From NCBI GenBank assembly GCA_964292295.1, contig CAXYVC010000064.1:1-14969 (forward strand): a stretch of 14,969 nt of DNA. Reading direction: 5' to 3'. This stretch comes from CAXYVC01 sp964292295 (lineage in GTDB: Bacteria; Acidobacteriota; Holophagae; Holophagales; Holophagaceae). The number at the start of each line of letters is the position of its first letter. Position 1 is the stretch's first letter. The position numbers were made by a program, and so were the translations under genes. Of the stretch, positions 1-6,402 are shown in pieces. The notes under the pieces were generated by a model that ran no database searches, had not been told where the DNA came from, and was given only the letters and a program-made list of their open reading frames with translations.

Positions 1-23
1 TGATTACACGAAGGACAGTACAT
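1..23 (-). CDS. Start of cassette-3 gene, CxxC (zinc-ribbon-like) protein, partial
   Basis: Reading the minus strand from position 23 gives ATG followed by codons for MYCPSCN, then the window ends. A perfect AAGGAGG Shine-Dalgarno (28-34) lies four bases upstream of the ATG. The start follows the cassette-2 attC by about 25 bases, as expected for the next cassette in the array. The CPSC motif at residues 3-6 mirrors CPAC at the same residues of the cassette-2 protein, so this could be a second zinc-ribbon membrane protein. Only seven complete codons are visible, so the function beyond a likely Cys pair is unknown. Confidence 0.6.
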
Positions 24-46
24 TGTGCCTCCTTTTGCGAATAGTC

Positions 47-170
47 GCCTAACGAACGAAGCTAACCGGCGCTGCCGATGACGGAAAGCTGGTGAGTGAC
101 GAGAAGGCCGGAAGCTGGAGGCGGAAAGCGGGCAATAGAGGCAGCGTCCGGGTTGAGCGCATGGTTAGGC
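47..170 (-). other. attC site of cassette 2
   Basis: On the minus strand it begins with GCCTAAC (R'', 170-164) and ends with GTTAGGC (R', 53-47). The inner arms GCTCAACCCGGACGCTGCC and GGCAGCGCCGGTTAGC pair with one another except for a few unmatched bases, which is the L''/L' stem with extrahelical bases typical of attC hairpins. The centre is a variable, weakly structured loop region. Outer-core length is 124 bp. It lies directly after the stop of the cassette-2 gene. Confidence 0.92.
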
Positions 171-183
171 GTTTGTGTAAAAA

Positions 184-636
184 TCACTTGTCAAGCAGGG
201 AGATGCTTATGTTTGAAAGAACCTTTGCGATATGTGTTGAAAGCACAGCGATTGCGTAGTTGATAGCAGATAATATTGCAGTGCCAATTAAAACGATAAA
301 ACCTAGCATGACAAATTCTCTAGACCCATAACTTTTGTTGGCAGCGATTATGAATATAATTAATGAAAAAATTGCTCCGGAGATTCCAGTAATCCAGTTT
401 AGAAATATTAGTGTGTTGTAAATGAATTCAGAAACAGAATAGAGACGGTTGGCATCCTTTAGCGCTTTTAGGTTGTGATTGTCGTTAGCTGCATTAATAG
501 ACGTGGCATTTGATGATAAATTATCTGATTTTGGAGCTTGCGATCTGTACTTTGGGTCATCAAGTCGAGCATGACAGGCTGAACAAAAATCATCCACATA
601 AGCTGGATTTTGATGACCACAAGCTGGGCATTTCAT
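184..636 (-). CDS. Integron cassette 2 protein: N-terminal zinc ribbon plus two transmembrane helices
   Basis: The 150-residue product starts with a two-CxxC zinc ribbon (Cys3, Cys6, Cys18, Cys21), then a polar Ser/Asn-rich linker (about 30-65), then two hydrophobic segments (about 73-98 and 108-133) that should be membrane helices. No enzymatic motif is visible. The ATG at 636 is supported by a GGAG Shine-Dalgarno five bases upstream. Codon use is AT-rich and unlike intI or the catabolic genes, which signals horizontal acquisition. The gene fills its cassette and is followed within about 15 bases by its attC. Zinc-ribbon membrane proteins of this kind are usually uncharacterised; a sensory or envelope role is possible but not shown. 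Confidence 0.85.
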   Translation of the reverse strand: MKCPACGHQNPAYVDDFCSACHARLDDPKYRSQAPKSDNLSSNATSINAANDNHNLKALKDANRLYSVSEFIYNTLIFLNWITGISGAIFSLIIFIIAANKSYGSREFVMLGFIVLIGTAILSAINYAIAVLSTHIAKVLSNISISLLDK

Positions 637-669
637 TTTGACTCCTATTAAGGGCTTGTGGCCCTAAGC

Positions 670-793
670 GCCTAACGAGAGAAGCTAACCGGCGCTGCCG
701 AGGCGGCGCGGTGGTTGGGGGCGGGAAATCCAGAAAGATCGGCGAGGACGAAGCCTCGCAGAGGCAGCGTCCGAGTTGAGCGCAAGGTTAGGC
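670..793 (-). other. attC site of cassette 1
   Basis: Minus-strand boundaries are GCCTAAC (793-787) and GTTAGGC (676-670), again 124 bp apart. The terminal ~30 bases on each side are almost identical to those of the attC at 47-170 (shared GCTAACCGGCGCTGCCGA and GCAGCGTCCG tracts on the plus strand), while the central loops differ. The arms form the imperfect hairpin expected of an attC. The site follows the RDD gene's stop codon by about 20 bases. Confidence 0.93.
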
Positions 794-815
794 GCCATGA
801 CAATGGAATTGTATA

Positions 816-1397
816 TCATTTTTCTGAATATAAAATACTACCAGACATTAAATCATGTAGGCCCTGATTGCGTTTGGTGAAAATTGCCATAATAAATCCA
901 AGCATAAAAATGCTAGAAATATATTTAGCAAAATGGCGTCCGCTGGCTTGTCCAAATGTAATTCTATTATTGCTATAATCACACACTTTGATACCCATCG
1001 TTCTTTTACCAACAGTTGCCATGTGTGTTGAGCTTTCTTGAAAGGCACAGTAAAGCCAACCGCCAACAATACAAAGGAATGTGGCAAATGGTTCAATTGA
1101 ATTTGGATTATTTTGAAACACGATAAAACTAATAATAATAGAAGGCACAACGATGATGAAGCTATCTATCATTGAAGCAATCAAGCGATCAAATAATCCG
1201 GCATATCTGACCCGATTGTTTGACGGCTCGCTCGCCTCTGTCTGCGTGACTTGGATATTCACGCCACGCTCAAGTAGACAGGTCTTAGCGGCTGATAGCG
1301 CCTCGTCGCTCCAGTCCTGTGGGGTGCGTAAAATATCCAATAGTTGCTCGGTGCTCTTCGCATTGTAGGAAATTCGCAGTTCTTCGAAACTTGGCAT
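816..1397 (-). CDS. Integron cassette 1 protein: RDD-family membrane protein
   Basis: The 193-residue product has a soluble N-terminal part (1-62) and a C-terminal RDD domain (about 63-192). The domain shows the signature order FDR (69-71), Asp78 in the first helix, the GKRTMGIKV segment (130-138) and GLHD near residues 179-182, with hydrophobic helices at about 73-94, 105-119 and 157-173. RDD proteins are small integral membrane proteins of mostly unknown role; some are linked to ion transport. The ATG at 1397 has an AGGAG Shine-Dalgarno five bases upstream. The start lies 35 bases from the attI recombination point, so as first cassette it should be the best expressed from any promoter in the integron platform. 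The AT-rich coding contrasts with the host. Confidence 0.88.
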   Translation of the reverse strand: MPSFEELRISYNAKSTEQLLDILRTPQDWSDEALSAAKTCLLERGVNIQVTQTEASEPSNNRVRYAGLFDRLIASMIDSFIIVVPSIIISFIVFQNNPNSIEPFATFLCIVGGWLYCAFQESSTHMATVGKRTMGIKVCDYSNNRITFGQASGRHFAKYISSIFMLGFIMAIFTKRNQGLHDLMSGSILYSEK

Positions 1398-1425
1398 TTA
1401 GGCTCCTGATGTGTTAATTACTAGC

Positions 1426-1444
1426 GCCTAACTTTGAATTAGAC
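1426..1444 (-). other. attI: attI-like recombination site (L and R integrase boxes)
   Basis: On the minus strand the sequence reads GTCTAAT-TCAAA-GTTAGGC: an R box GTTAGGC (1432-1426) and an imperfect inverted L box (1444-1438) separated by five bases. Class 1 attI ends in the closely similar CCCTAAA-ACAAA-GTTAGGC, so spacing and core agree. Crossover is expected between G1432 and T1431. The accessory integrase-binding repeats of attI1 are not recognisable here. Confidence 0.82.
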
Positions 1445-1449
1445 CCGTT

Positions 1450-1482
1450 GGGGGGTCGGGGTTGGGGGGTTTGGGTAAGGGG
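1450..1482 (+). other. G-run tract with G-quadruplex potential beside attI
   Basis: Five plus-strand guanine runs of 6, 4, 6, 3 and 4 bases are separated by loops tc, tt, ttt and taa. This satisfies the common G3+N1-7 quadruplex pattern with room to spare. It begins six bases from the attI L box, in the interval between attI and intI. The complementary strand is C-rich and would be in the RNA of any cassette transcript starting further right. Confidence 0.7.
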
Positions 1483-1637
1483 TGAAGCGGAGCAAGGAAC
1501 AAGACAAGTCCCCTGAACCCCCCGGGAAAGGATGCGGCGCGCAGCGGGCTGCCTGATTAGGCGACCTGAGAAGGGACAGAAGACTACATCGCCTCATGGG
1601 GTTCCTGCTCAGGGGTGCGGGCGGACGGGCGGGGTGC

Positions 1638-1665
1638 TTGACGGGGGTGCGGAGCGGCTTAGCTT
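1638..1665 (+). promoter_or_regulatory. Possible intI promoter, close to the start codon
   Basis: TTGACG (1638-1643) and TAGCTT (1660-1665) are separated by 16 bases and resemble sigma70-type -35 and -10 elements. The -10-like element ends seven bases before the ATG at 1673, so transcription would start at or next to the initiation codon. No LexA-type CTGT-N8-ACAG box is visible. Weak matches only; this is a candidate. Confidence 0.35.
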
Positions 1666-1672
1666 CCCCCCC

Positions 1673-2653
1673 ATGAACCACGCGGAAGAGCGGCCCCAGG
1701 AACCCCGCCTGCTGGACCGGGTGCGCGAGGCGCTGCGGGTGCGGCACTACAGCCTGCGCACGGAGGTCGCGTACGTGGACTGGGTGCGTCGCTTCGTGCT
1801 CTTCCATGGCAAGCGGCATCCGCGGGAGATGGGGGTTCCGGAGATTGAATCATTCTTGTCCCATCTGGCCCTGGACCGCAAGGTGTCGGGGTCCACCCAG
1901 AACCAGGCGAAGGCGGCGCTGCTCTTCCTCTACAAGCACGTGCTGGAGCTGGAGCTTCCCTGGCTGGAGGTGGTGCAGGCCAAGGGCGCGCGGCGGCTGC
2001 CCGTGGTGCTTTCGGCGGCGGAGGTGCAGCGGCTGCTGGACCGGGTGGAGGGCAGCTGCCAGCTGGTGGCGCGGCTGCTGTACGGCACGGGCATGCGACT
2101 GATGGAGGGCCTGCGCCTGCGGGTGAAGGACGTGGACTTCGCGCGGCGGGCGATCCTGGTGCGGGAGGGCAAGGGCGCGAAGGACCGCCTGACCATGCTG
2201 CCGGAGGCGCTGGTGGAGCCGCTCCAGGCCCACCTCCTGCGGGTGAAGGCGCTGCACCAGAAGGACCTGGCCGAGGGCTTCGGGGAGGTGATGCTGCCGG
2301 ACGCCTACGCCCTGAAGGCGCCGGGCGCGGCCCGGGACTGGGGCTGGCAGTGGGTCTTCCCCTCGGCGGTGCGCTCCCGGGACCCGCGCGGCGGTGTGCT
2401 GCGCCGGCACCACCTCTACCCGGAGAGCGTGCAGCGGGCCATCCGCGAGGCGGCCAGGGCCCTGGACTTCGCCAAGCCGGTGAGCCCCCACGTGCTGCGG
2501 CACTCCTTCGCCACCCACCTGCTGATGACCGGCTACGACATCCGCACCGTGCAGGAGCTGCTGGGCCACAAGGACGTGGAAACCACGATGATCTACACCC
2601 ATGTGCTGAACCGCGGGGGGCGCGGCGTGCGCAGCCCCCTGGACCAGTTCTGA
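1673..2653 (+). CDS. intI: Integron integrase (tyrosine recombinase IntI)
   Basis: The enzyme recombines attI and attC sites to insert or excise cassettes. The 326-residue product has an N-terminal SAM-like domain (about 12-100) and a catalytic domain (110-310). Catalytic residues are all present: Arg142 in GTGMR, Lys167 in EGKGAKDR, His273 and Arg276 in HVLRHSFATH, His299 in LGHKDV, and nucleophile Tyr308 in IYTHV. They sit at a constant offset of four from IntI1 (R146, K171, H277, R280, H303, Y312). The segment at about 195-250 (DLAEGFGEV, WQWVFPS, DPRGG, RRHH) is the insertion that separates IntI from XerC/D. The frame stays open back to 1532, but ATG 1673 gives the usual IntI length and lacks a good Shine-Dalgarno. 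It converges on the reductase gene with six bases between stops. Confidence 0.96.
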   Translation: MNHAEERPQEPRLLDRVREALRVRHYSLRTEVAYVDWVRRFVLFHGKRHPREMGVPEIESFLSHLALDRKVSGSTQNQAKAALLFLYKHVLELELPWLEVVQAKGARRLPVVLSAAEVQRLLDRVEGSCQLVARLLYGTGMRLMEGLRLRVKDVDFARRAILVREGKGAKDRLTMLPEALVEPLQAHLLRVKALHQKDLAEGFGEVMLPDAYALKAPGAARDWGWQWVFPSAVRSRDPRGGVLRRHHLYPESVQRAIREAARALDFAKPVSPHVLRHSFATHLLMTGYDIRTVQELLGHKDVETTMIYTHVLNRGGRGVRSPLDQF

Positions 2654-2659
2654 CGGCGG

Positions 2660-5086
2660 TCACGCCTCCGTTTCCTCTCCCGGCAGGCGGTCGCGCAGGA
2701 ACAGGGCCCCCGCGGGGCAGACCTGCACACAGAAGGCGCAGCCCACGCAGGCCGAAGGGGCGATGACGGGACGGCGCTCCCTGTCCAGCGCGATGGCCTG
2801 GTAGCCGCAGCGGGCGCAGAGGCCGCAGCCCAGGCAGCGCTCTAGGAGCAGGGCGCTCACCTGCTTCACGGGGCTCAGGGCCTCGAAGGGCGTCATGGCG
2901 CCGGGCTGGGCGCAGGCCACCAGCTGCGCGACGTTTTCAAGGCCCCGCTCGGCCAGCAGGAAGCTCAGGCCCGATTCCAGGGCCTCGCGCACCCCGAGGC
3001 CCTCCTTCATCACCAGGCTGCAGAGCTGGATCGTGGAGGCCCCCAGAGCCAGGAAGTCCGCAGCGTCCCGGGCGCCCATCACGCCGCCGTTGCCGGAAAG
3101 GACCAGGCCGCGCCCGCCCGCCCGGGCCAGGGCCAGGGCGCTCAAGGGACGCACCCCTTCGCCCGAGAGGCCCATCAGCACGCCTTGCCGCCAGGGCGCG
3201 CCGGGACGGAAGGCCAGGCTGGGGAAGGAGTTGGCCAGAGTCACGCCGGCCTTGGCCCGGGGGAAGCGCGCGAAGGCGGCCCGCACGGCCTCCAGCACCG
3301 CGCCCAGGGAGGTCACGGCGGCGGTGAGCTTGAAGAGCTTGGGCACCTCGGGGTCGCCACCCTCGAGCACCCAGCCGATGACCCGGGCCGTGAGCTCCGG
3401 GTCCTGGCTCACCAGGTCGCCCTTCGTGCCATCGCCCCCCTGCGGGCAGCTGAGGCTGTACTCGATGCCCATGGCGCCCGCCGCCTCCAGCTTGCGGGTG
3501 TTGGCGCGCCACGCGGCCGCATCCCGGGCCGCGTCCCCCGTCACGGGGCCGCCGGTGCTGGCCAGGGTCAGGCGGTCCGGGAACTCCCGCACCAGGCGCG
3601 CCACCTCGGCACAGACCCGGTCCAGGGAATGGCCGCTCACGTTGTCGCAGTTGCCGAAGGTGCCCGCGCCGAACACGTGCATGTAGGCGCCGGGGATGTG
3701 GATGGGCACGCCGTCGAAGGCGGTCTTCATCACGCCCCCCGCCCAGCCCGCCTCGTAGGCGGCGCGCATCGGCGCGTAGCCGTCGGTGTGGGGGCCGGCG
3801 CTCAGGAGGAAGGGCGAGCGCAGGCGCCGCCCGAAGAAGTCCGCCGCCAAGTCCACGGGGCGGAAATGGAGGCCGAGCGCGGCGGAAGCGCCCGGGGCCG
3901 GGGCCTCCACGCGCGGGCGCGCCAGCCAGGCGTCCAGGCGCTGGGCGGCCTCCTTGCCCGCGGCGGCGGCCTCCACCACGGTGCCGGCCTCTGCGGCGCG
4001 GAAGATCCCTTCCGCGGGCTCCTCGGGGGCCGGGGCGGCCCCCAGGGCGTAGACCACCAGGTCGCAGGGAAGGAAGGACCCGGTGCCGGGCACGTCCTCT
4101 AGGCGGCGGCCCGCCCAGTCCGTGCCTTCGGCCGGGCGCAGGCGCACGGCGCGCGCGCCGCCGGCGTGCAGCTCCGCCAGGCGGGTGCGGGGCAGCACGT
4201 CGATGCCCGCCGCCAGGAGCTCCGCCCGCTCCGCGGCGCCGAGGGGCATGTCGGCCAGGCGCCGCCGGTAGACCAGCGCCACCTCCGCCGCGCCCGCCCG
4301 GGATGCCGCCGTGGCGCAGTCCACCGCCACGGCGCCGCCCCCGGCCACCAGCACGCGGCGGCCCGCCGCCCGGCCGGGATCGGCCAGGAAGGCCTGCCAG
4401 TCCAGGGCCAGCCCGTCCCCGGGAATGCCCAGGCGCGCGGGACGCCCCGGCCCCGCGGCCAGGAGCACCGCGTCGAAGCGCGTCCGGAGGGCGTCCGGGT
4501 CCGCCTCCTGTTCCATGTGGAACACCAGGGTGCCGAGGCCCCGGATCCAGGCGAGGTCCTGCGCCAGGAACTCCGGGTCCAGGCGCTCGGGCGGAACCAG
4601 CGCCACCTGGCCGCCCAGGCGGCCCTCCCGCTCGAAGAGCTCCACCCGGTGGCCCCGGCGGGCCAGCAGGGCCGCCGCCGCCAGCCCCGCGGGGCCACCG
4701 CCGAGCACCGCCACCCGCCGGCCGCTGGGCGCAGGGAGCGGGGGCGCGGGGCGCAGGCCCTCGGCGCTGGCGCGCGCCACCAGGGCGGCCTGCACGGCGG
4801 GGATGGCGATGGGCGCGTCCAGGGCGCCCCGGGCGCAGGCGGCCACGCAGAAGCGGTCCGGGCACAGGGCCCCGCAGAGGCCGCCCAGGGGGTTCTGGTC
4901 CAGGATCAGGGCCGCGGCGCGGCGCAGATCCCAAGGTTCGCCCCCCTTCGCGGCGGCGATGAAGTCCGCCGGGCTGCAGCGCACGGGGCAGGCCTCGCGG
5001 CAGGGCTTCGTCTCGCAGCCCAGGCAGCGCGCCAGCTCGGCCTGCAGGCGGGCGGGAACGCGGAGGGGAAGGCCGGACGCGGGCAT
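2660..5086 (-). CDS. PreT-PreA-type fusion: NAD(P)H flavin/Fe-S reductase joined to a dihydropyrimidine-dehydrogenase-like module
   Basis: The 808-residue protein joins what E. coli encodes as PreT and PreA. Residues 15-95 form an N-terminal helical Fe-S domain (Cys21, 24, 29, 33, 37 and Cys71, 75, 80, 84). Residues 123-390 are a GltD-like reductase with FAD motif VAVLGGGPAG (125-134) and a nucleotide motif VLVAGGGAVA (245-254). Residues 405-730 are a dihydroorotate-dehydrogenase-like FMN barrel with catalytic-type Cys547 in SLSCPQGG. Residues 750-792 carry two ferredoxin motifs. Known family role: NAD(P)H-dependent reduction of uracil/thymine, or the reverse. Oddities: the Asn three residues before the catalytic Cys is Ser544, the FAD-domain AGD motif near 363-370 is missing, and the first ferredoxin motif is one residue short (C751-x2-C-x2-C-x2-C760). 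A substrate other than uracil, or an electron-transfer role, is plausible. ATG 5086 has GGAGG (5095-5099). Confidence 0.88.
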   Translation of the reverse strand: MPASGLPLRVPARLQAELARCLGCETKPCREACPVRCSPADFIAAAKGGEPWDLRRAAALILDQNPLGGLCGALCPDRFCVAACARGALDAPIAIPAVQAALVARASAEGLRPAPPLPAPSGRRVAVLGGGPAGLAAAALLARRGHRVELFEREGRLGGQVALVPPERLDPEFLAQDLAWIRGLGTLVFHMEQEADPDALRTRFDAVLLAAGPGRPARLGIPGDGLALDWQAFLADPGRAAGRRVLVAGGGAVAVDCATAASRAGAAEVALVYRRRLADMPLGAAERAELLAAGIDVLPRTRLAELHAGGARAVRLRPAEGTDWAGRRLEDVPGTGSFLPCDLVVYALGAAPAPEEPAEGIFRAAEAGTVVEAAAAGKEAAQRLDAWLARPRVEAPAPGASAALGLHFRPVDLAADFFGRRLRSPFLLSAGPHTDGYAPMRAAYEAGWAGGVMKTAFDGVPIHIPGAYMHVFGAGTFGNCDNVSGHSLDRVCAEVARLVREFPDRLTLASTGGPVTGDAARDAAAWRANTRKLEAAGAMGIEYSLSCPQGGDGTKGDLVSQDPELTARVIGWVLEGGDPEVPKLFKLTAAVTSLGAVLEAVRAAFARFPRAKAGVTLANSFPSLAFRPGAPWRQGVLMGLSGEGVRPLSALALARAGGRGLVLSGNGGVMGARDAADFLALGASTIQLCSLVMKEGLGVREALESGLSFLLAERGLENVAQLVACAQPGAMTPFEALSPVKQVSALLLERCLGCGLCARCGYQAIALDRERRPVIAPSACVGCAFCVQVCPAGALFLRDRLPGEETEA

Positions 5087-5100
5087 GGCGGAACCTCCGT

Positions 5101-5931
5101 TCAGGGCAGCAGGCGGGGCAGGAGCACGTCCTTCCAGAGGGTCTGGACGATCTCCACGGCGATGAGGGCGATGACGATCCACTCCAGGCGGTGGCTCTTG
5201 CGGGTGGCGAGCAGCTCGCCCAGGCGCGCCGCGGCCTCGGCCAAGTAGGCCAGCTTCTGCTGCACCGCGGCCAGGCGTTCCTCCAGGTCGAAGGCCTCCC
5301 AGAGGGCGGCGTCCAGACGGTCCAGGGCCTCGCTCTCCCAGGTCTCGGGCGGGTCGTCCAGCAGGGTCAGGTCCTCCAGCACCGCGGCGCGCACCTCCAG
5401 CGTGAAGCCCACGAGCTTCACGGCCTCCCGGTGGCTCAGGCCCAGGCGGCCGCGCTCCCGCAGGCCGCGCACCACGGGCTGCATGCGCGCCAGGGGCTCC
5501 CGCACCGCCAGCTCCACCGCCTCGAGGGCCACGCTGCGGGCCAGGGCCAGGCTCAACAGCTTCAGGGTGTCGAGGCTCAAGACGCGCAGGGCCACCTCGG
5601 CAAAGCCCACCCGGTCCTCCGGGGCGCCCACGGCCACGCGCAGGTCGTCCCGCGCCCGCTCCACCGGGCGGCCCACGCCGGGGAGGGCCCGCAGCTCGGC
5701 GTGGAGGGTGGCCAGGAGGGCCTCGGTGGGATTCCACACCACGACGGCGCCGAATTTTTCCAGGCACGCCCAGCGCCCGCGCTCCAGCTCCACCACCAGG
5801 GGGCTGGCGCAGAGCACGGGGTACTGGGGGCAGGCGGCGCGGAAGGCGCGCAGGTCCAGCTGGCCCTCGAAGGCGTCCGCCACCAGCCGCATCTCGCAGG
5901 GTCCGGCCTCCAGCAGGCGGGGCGTGTCCAT
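5101..5931 (-). CDS. RMD1/YagE (DUF155) family protein, C-terminal membrane anchor
   Basis: The 276-residue product has the DUF155 features: FGAVVVWN near residues 60-67, an SLALARSVALEAVE-type helix (127-140), predicted coiled helices (200-245) and a C-terminal hydrophobic anchor around 249-265 preceded by RLEW. Yeast Rmd1/Rmd8 and mitochondrial RMND1 belong to this family; the bacterial members have no settled biochemical role. ATG 5931 is preceded by GAGGTG. It lies 13 bases after the 2Fe-2S subunit stop and 14 bases before the PreT-PreA start, so it is almost certainly co-transcribed with both. Its place between redox enzymes suggests an assembly, membrane-tethering or translation-support role, which is inference. 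Confidence 0.8.
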   Translation of the reverse strand: MDTPRLLEAGPCEMRLVADAFEGQLDLRAFRAACPQYPVLCASPLVVELERGRWACLEKFGAVVVWNPTEALLATLHAELRALPGVGRPVERARDDLRVAVGAPEDRVGFAEVALRVLSLDTLKLLSLALARSVALEAVELAVREPLARMQPVVRGLRERGRLGLSHREAVKLVGFTLEVRAAVLEDLTLLDDPPETWESEALDRLDAALWEAFDLEERLAAVQQKLAYLAEAAARLGELLATRKSHRLEWIVIALIAVEIVQTLWKDVLLPRLLP

Positions 5932-5944
5932 GGGCACCTCAGGC

Positions 5945-6400
5945 CTAGAAGGGCGCGGCGCGCTCCACCGCGTCCACGATCTGCTGGTAGCCCGTGCAGC
6001 GGCACAACACGGGCGCCAGGGCGCGGCGGATCTCCGGCCGGCTGGGCCGGGGGTGGCCCCGCAGGAAGGCGTGGGCGGTGAGCACCATGGCCGGGGTGCA
6101 GAAGCCGCACTGGATGGCGCCCGCATCCAGGAAGGCCTGCTGGAGGGGGTGCAGCGTCCCGTCGGGCCCCTCCAGCCCCTCGATGGTGAGCAGCGCGCGG
6201 CCCGCCACGTCGCCCAGGCTCAGGCGGCAGGCCTTCACGGGCGCGCCGTCCAGGAGCACGGTGCAGGCGCCGCAGACGCCGATGCCGCAGCCGTCCTTGG
6301 CGCCGGTGAGGTCCAGCGTCTCCCGCAGCACGTCCAGCAGGCGGCGGGGGGCCTCGGCGTCGGAAAGCTCGCGGAGCTGGCCGTTGACGGTGAGCTGCAT
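5945..6400 (-). CDS. Molybdenum hydroxylase 2Fe-2S subunit (xanthine dehydrogenase family)
   Basis: The 151-residue protein carries the two [2Fe-2S] clusters that pass electrons from molybdopterin. The plant-type cluster ligands are Cys38, Cys43, Cys46 and Cys58 (GCGIGVCGACTV); the second cluster in the helical domain uses Cys98, Cys101, Cys133 and Cys135 (QCGFCTPAM and CRCTGY). The length is normal for the small subunit (CoxS/XdhC-E. coli/NdhS type). ATG 6400 begins two bases after the large-subunit stop, with GGAGG (6408-6412) inside the end of that gene, so translational coupling is likely. No FAD subunit gene (CoxM/XdhB/YgfM type) is present in the window, so the electron acceptor of this cluster is open. 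Confidence 0.95.
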   Translation of the reverse strand: MQLTVNGQLRELSDAEAPRRLLDVLRETLDLTGAKDGCGIGVCGACTVLLDGAPVKACRLSLGDVAGRALLTIEGLEGPDGTLHPLQQAFLDAGAIQCGFCTPAMVLTAHAFLRGHPRPSRPEIRRALAPVLCRCTGYQQIVDAVERAAPF

Positions 6401-6402
6401 GG

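Larger units (their letters stand above)
1..2653. mobile_element. Integron: intI, attI and cassette array (left end cut by window)
   Basis: Seen directly: an IntI-type recombinase on the plus strand, a GTTAGGC core with an inverted partner box just upstream of it, and two long imperfect inverted repeats bounded by GCCTAAC...GTTAGGC that separate minus-strand genes. The cassette genes point away from intI, which is the standard integron layout. The cassettes are visibly AT-rich while intI and the flanking chromosome are strongly GC-rich, as expected for imported cassettes on a resident platform. The array continues beyond position 1. No transposon or resistance gene is visible, so a chromosomal (sedentary) integron is more likely than a mobile class 1-type element; that is inference. 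Confidence 0.93.

Noticed and set aside
651..665. Small hairpin AGGGC-TTGTG-GCCCT at the 5' end of cassette 2 as a terminator or riboregulator
   Set aside because: Only five paired bases and no U tract; likely chance.
1..1440. CRISPR array from the repeated GCCTAAC-containing segments
   Set aside because: The repeats are long imperfect palindromes ~500 bp apart with genes between them, which fits attC sites and not CRISPR repeats.
1551..1562. GCCTGATTAGGC palindrome as a second core site or attC remnant
   Set aside because: It contains a GCCTAAT-like box on the minus strand, but no pairing L''/L' arms toward the 1426 core can be found.
1532..1672. N-terminal extension of the integrase from the ATG at 1532
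   Set aside because: IntI homology and normal length begin at 1673; the extension is of unusual composition and overlaps the attI-intI interval.
1659..2663. Long minus-strand open frames opposite intI and many plus-strand frames over 2900-8600
   Set aside because: They are Arg/Pro/Ala/Gly-rich shadow frames typical of GC-rich coding DNA, without family motifs.
5087..5767. Upstream extension of the PreT-PreA frame (open to 5767)
   Set aside because: The extension overlaps the DUF155 gene out of frame and is low-complexity; ATG 5086 has a good GGAGG and begins the PreT-like N-terminus.
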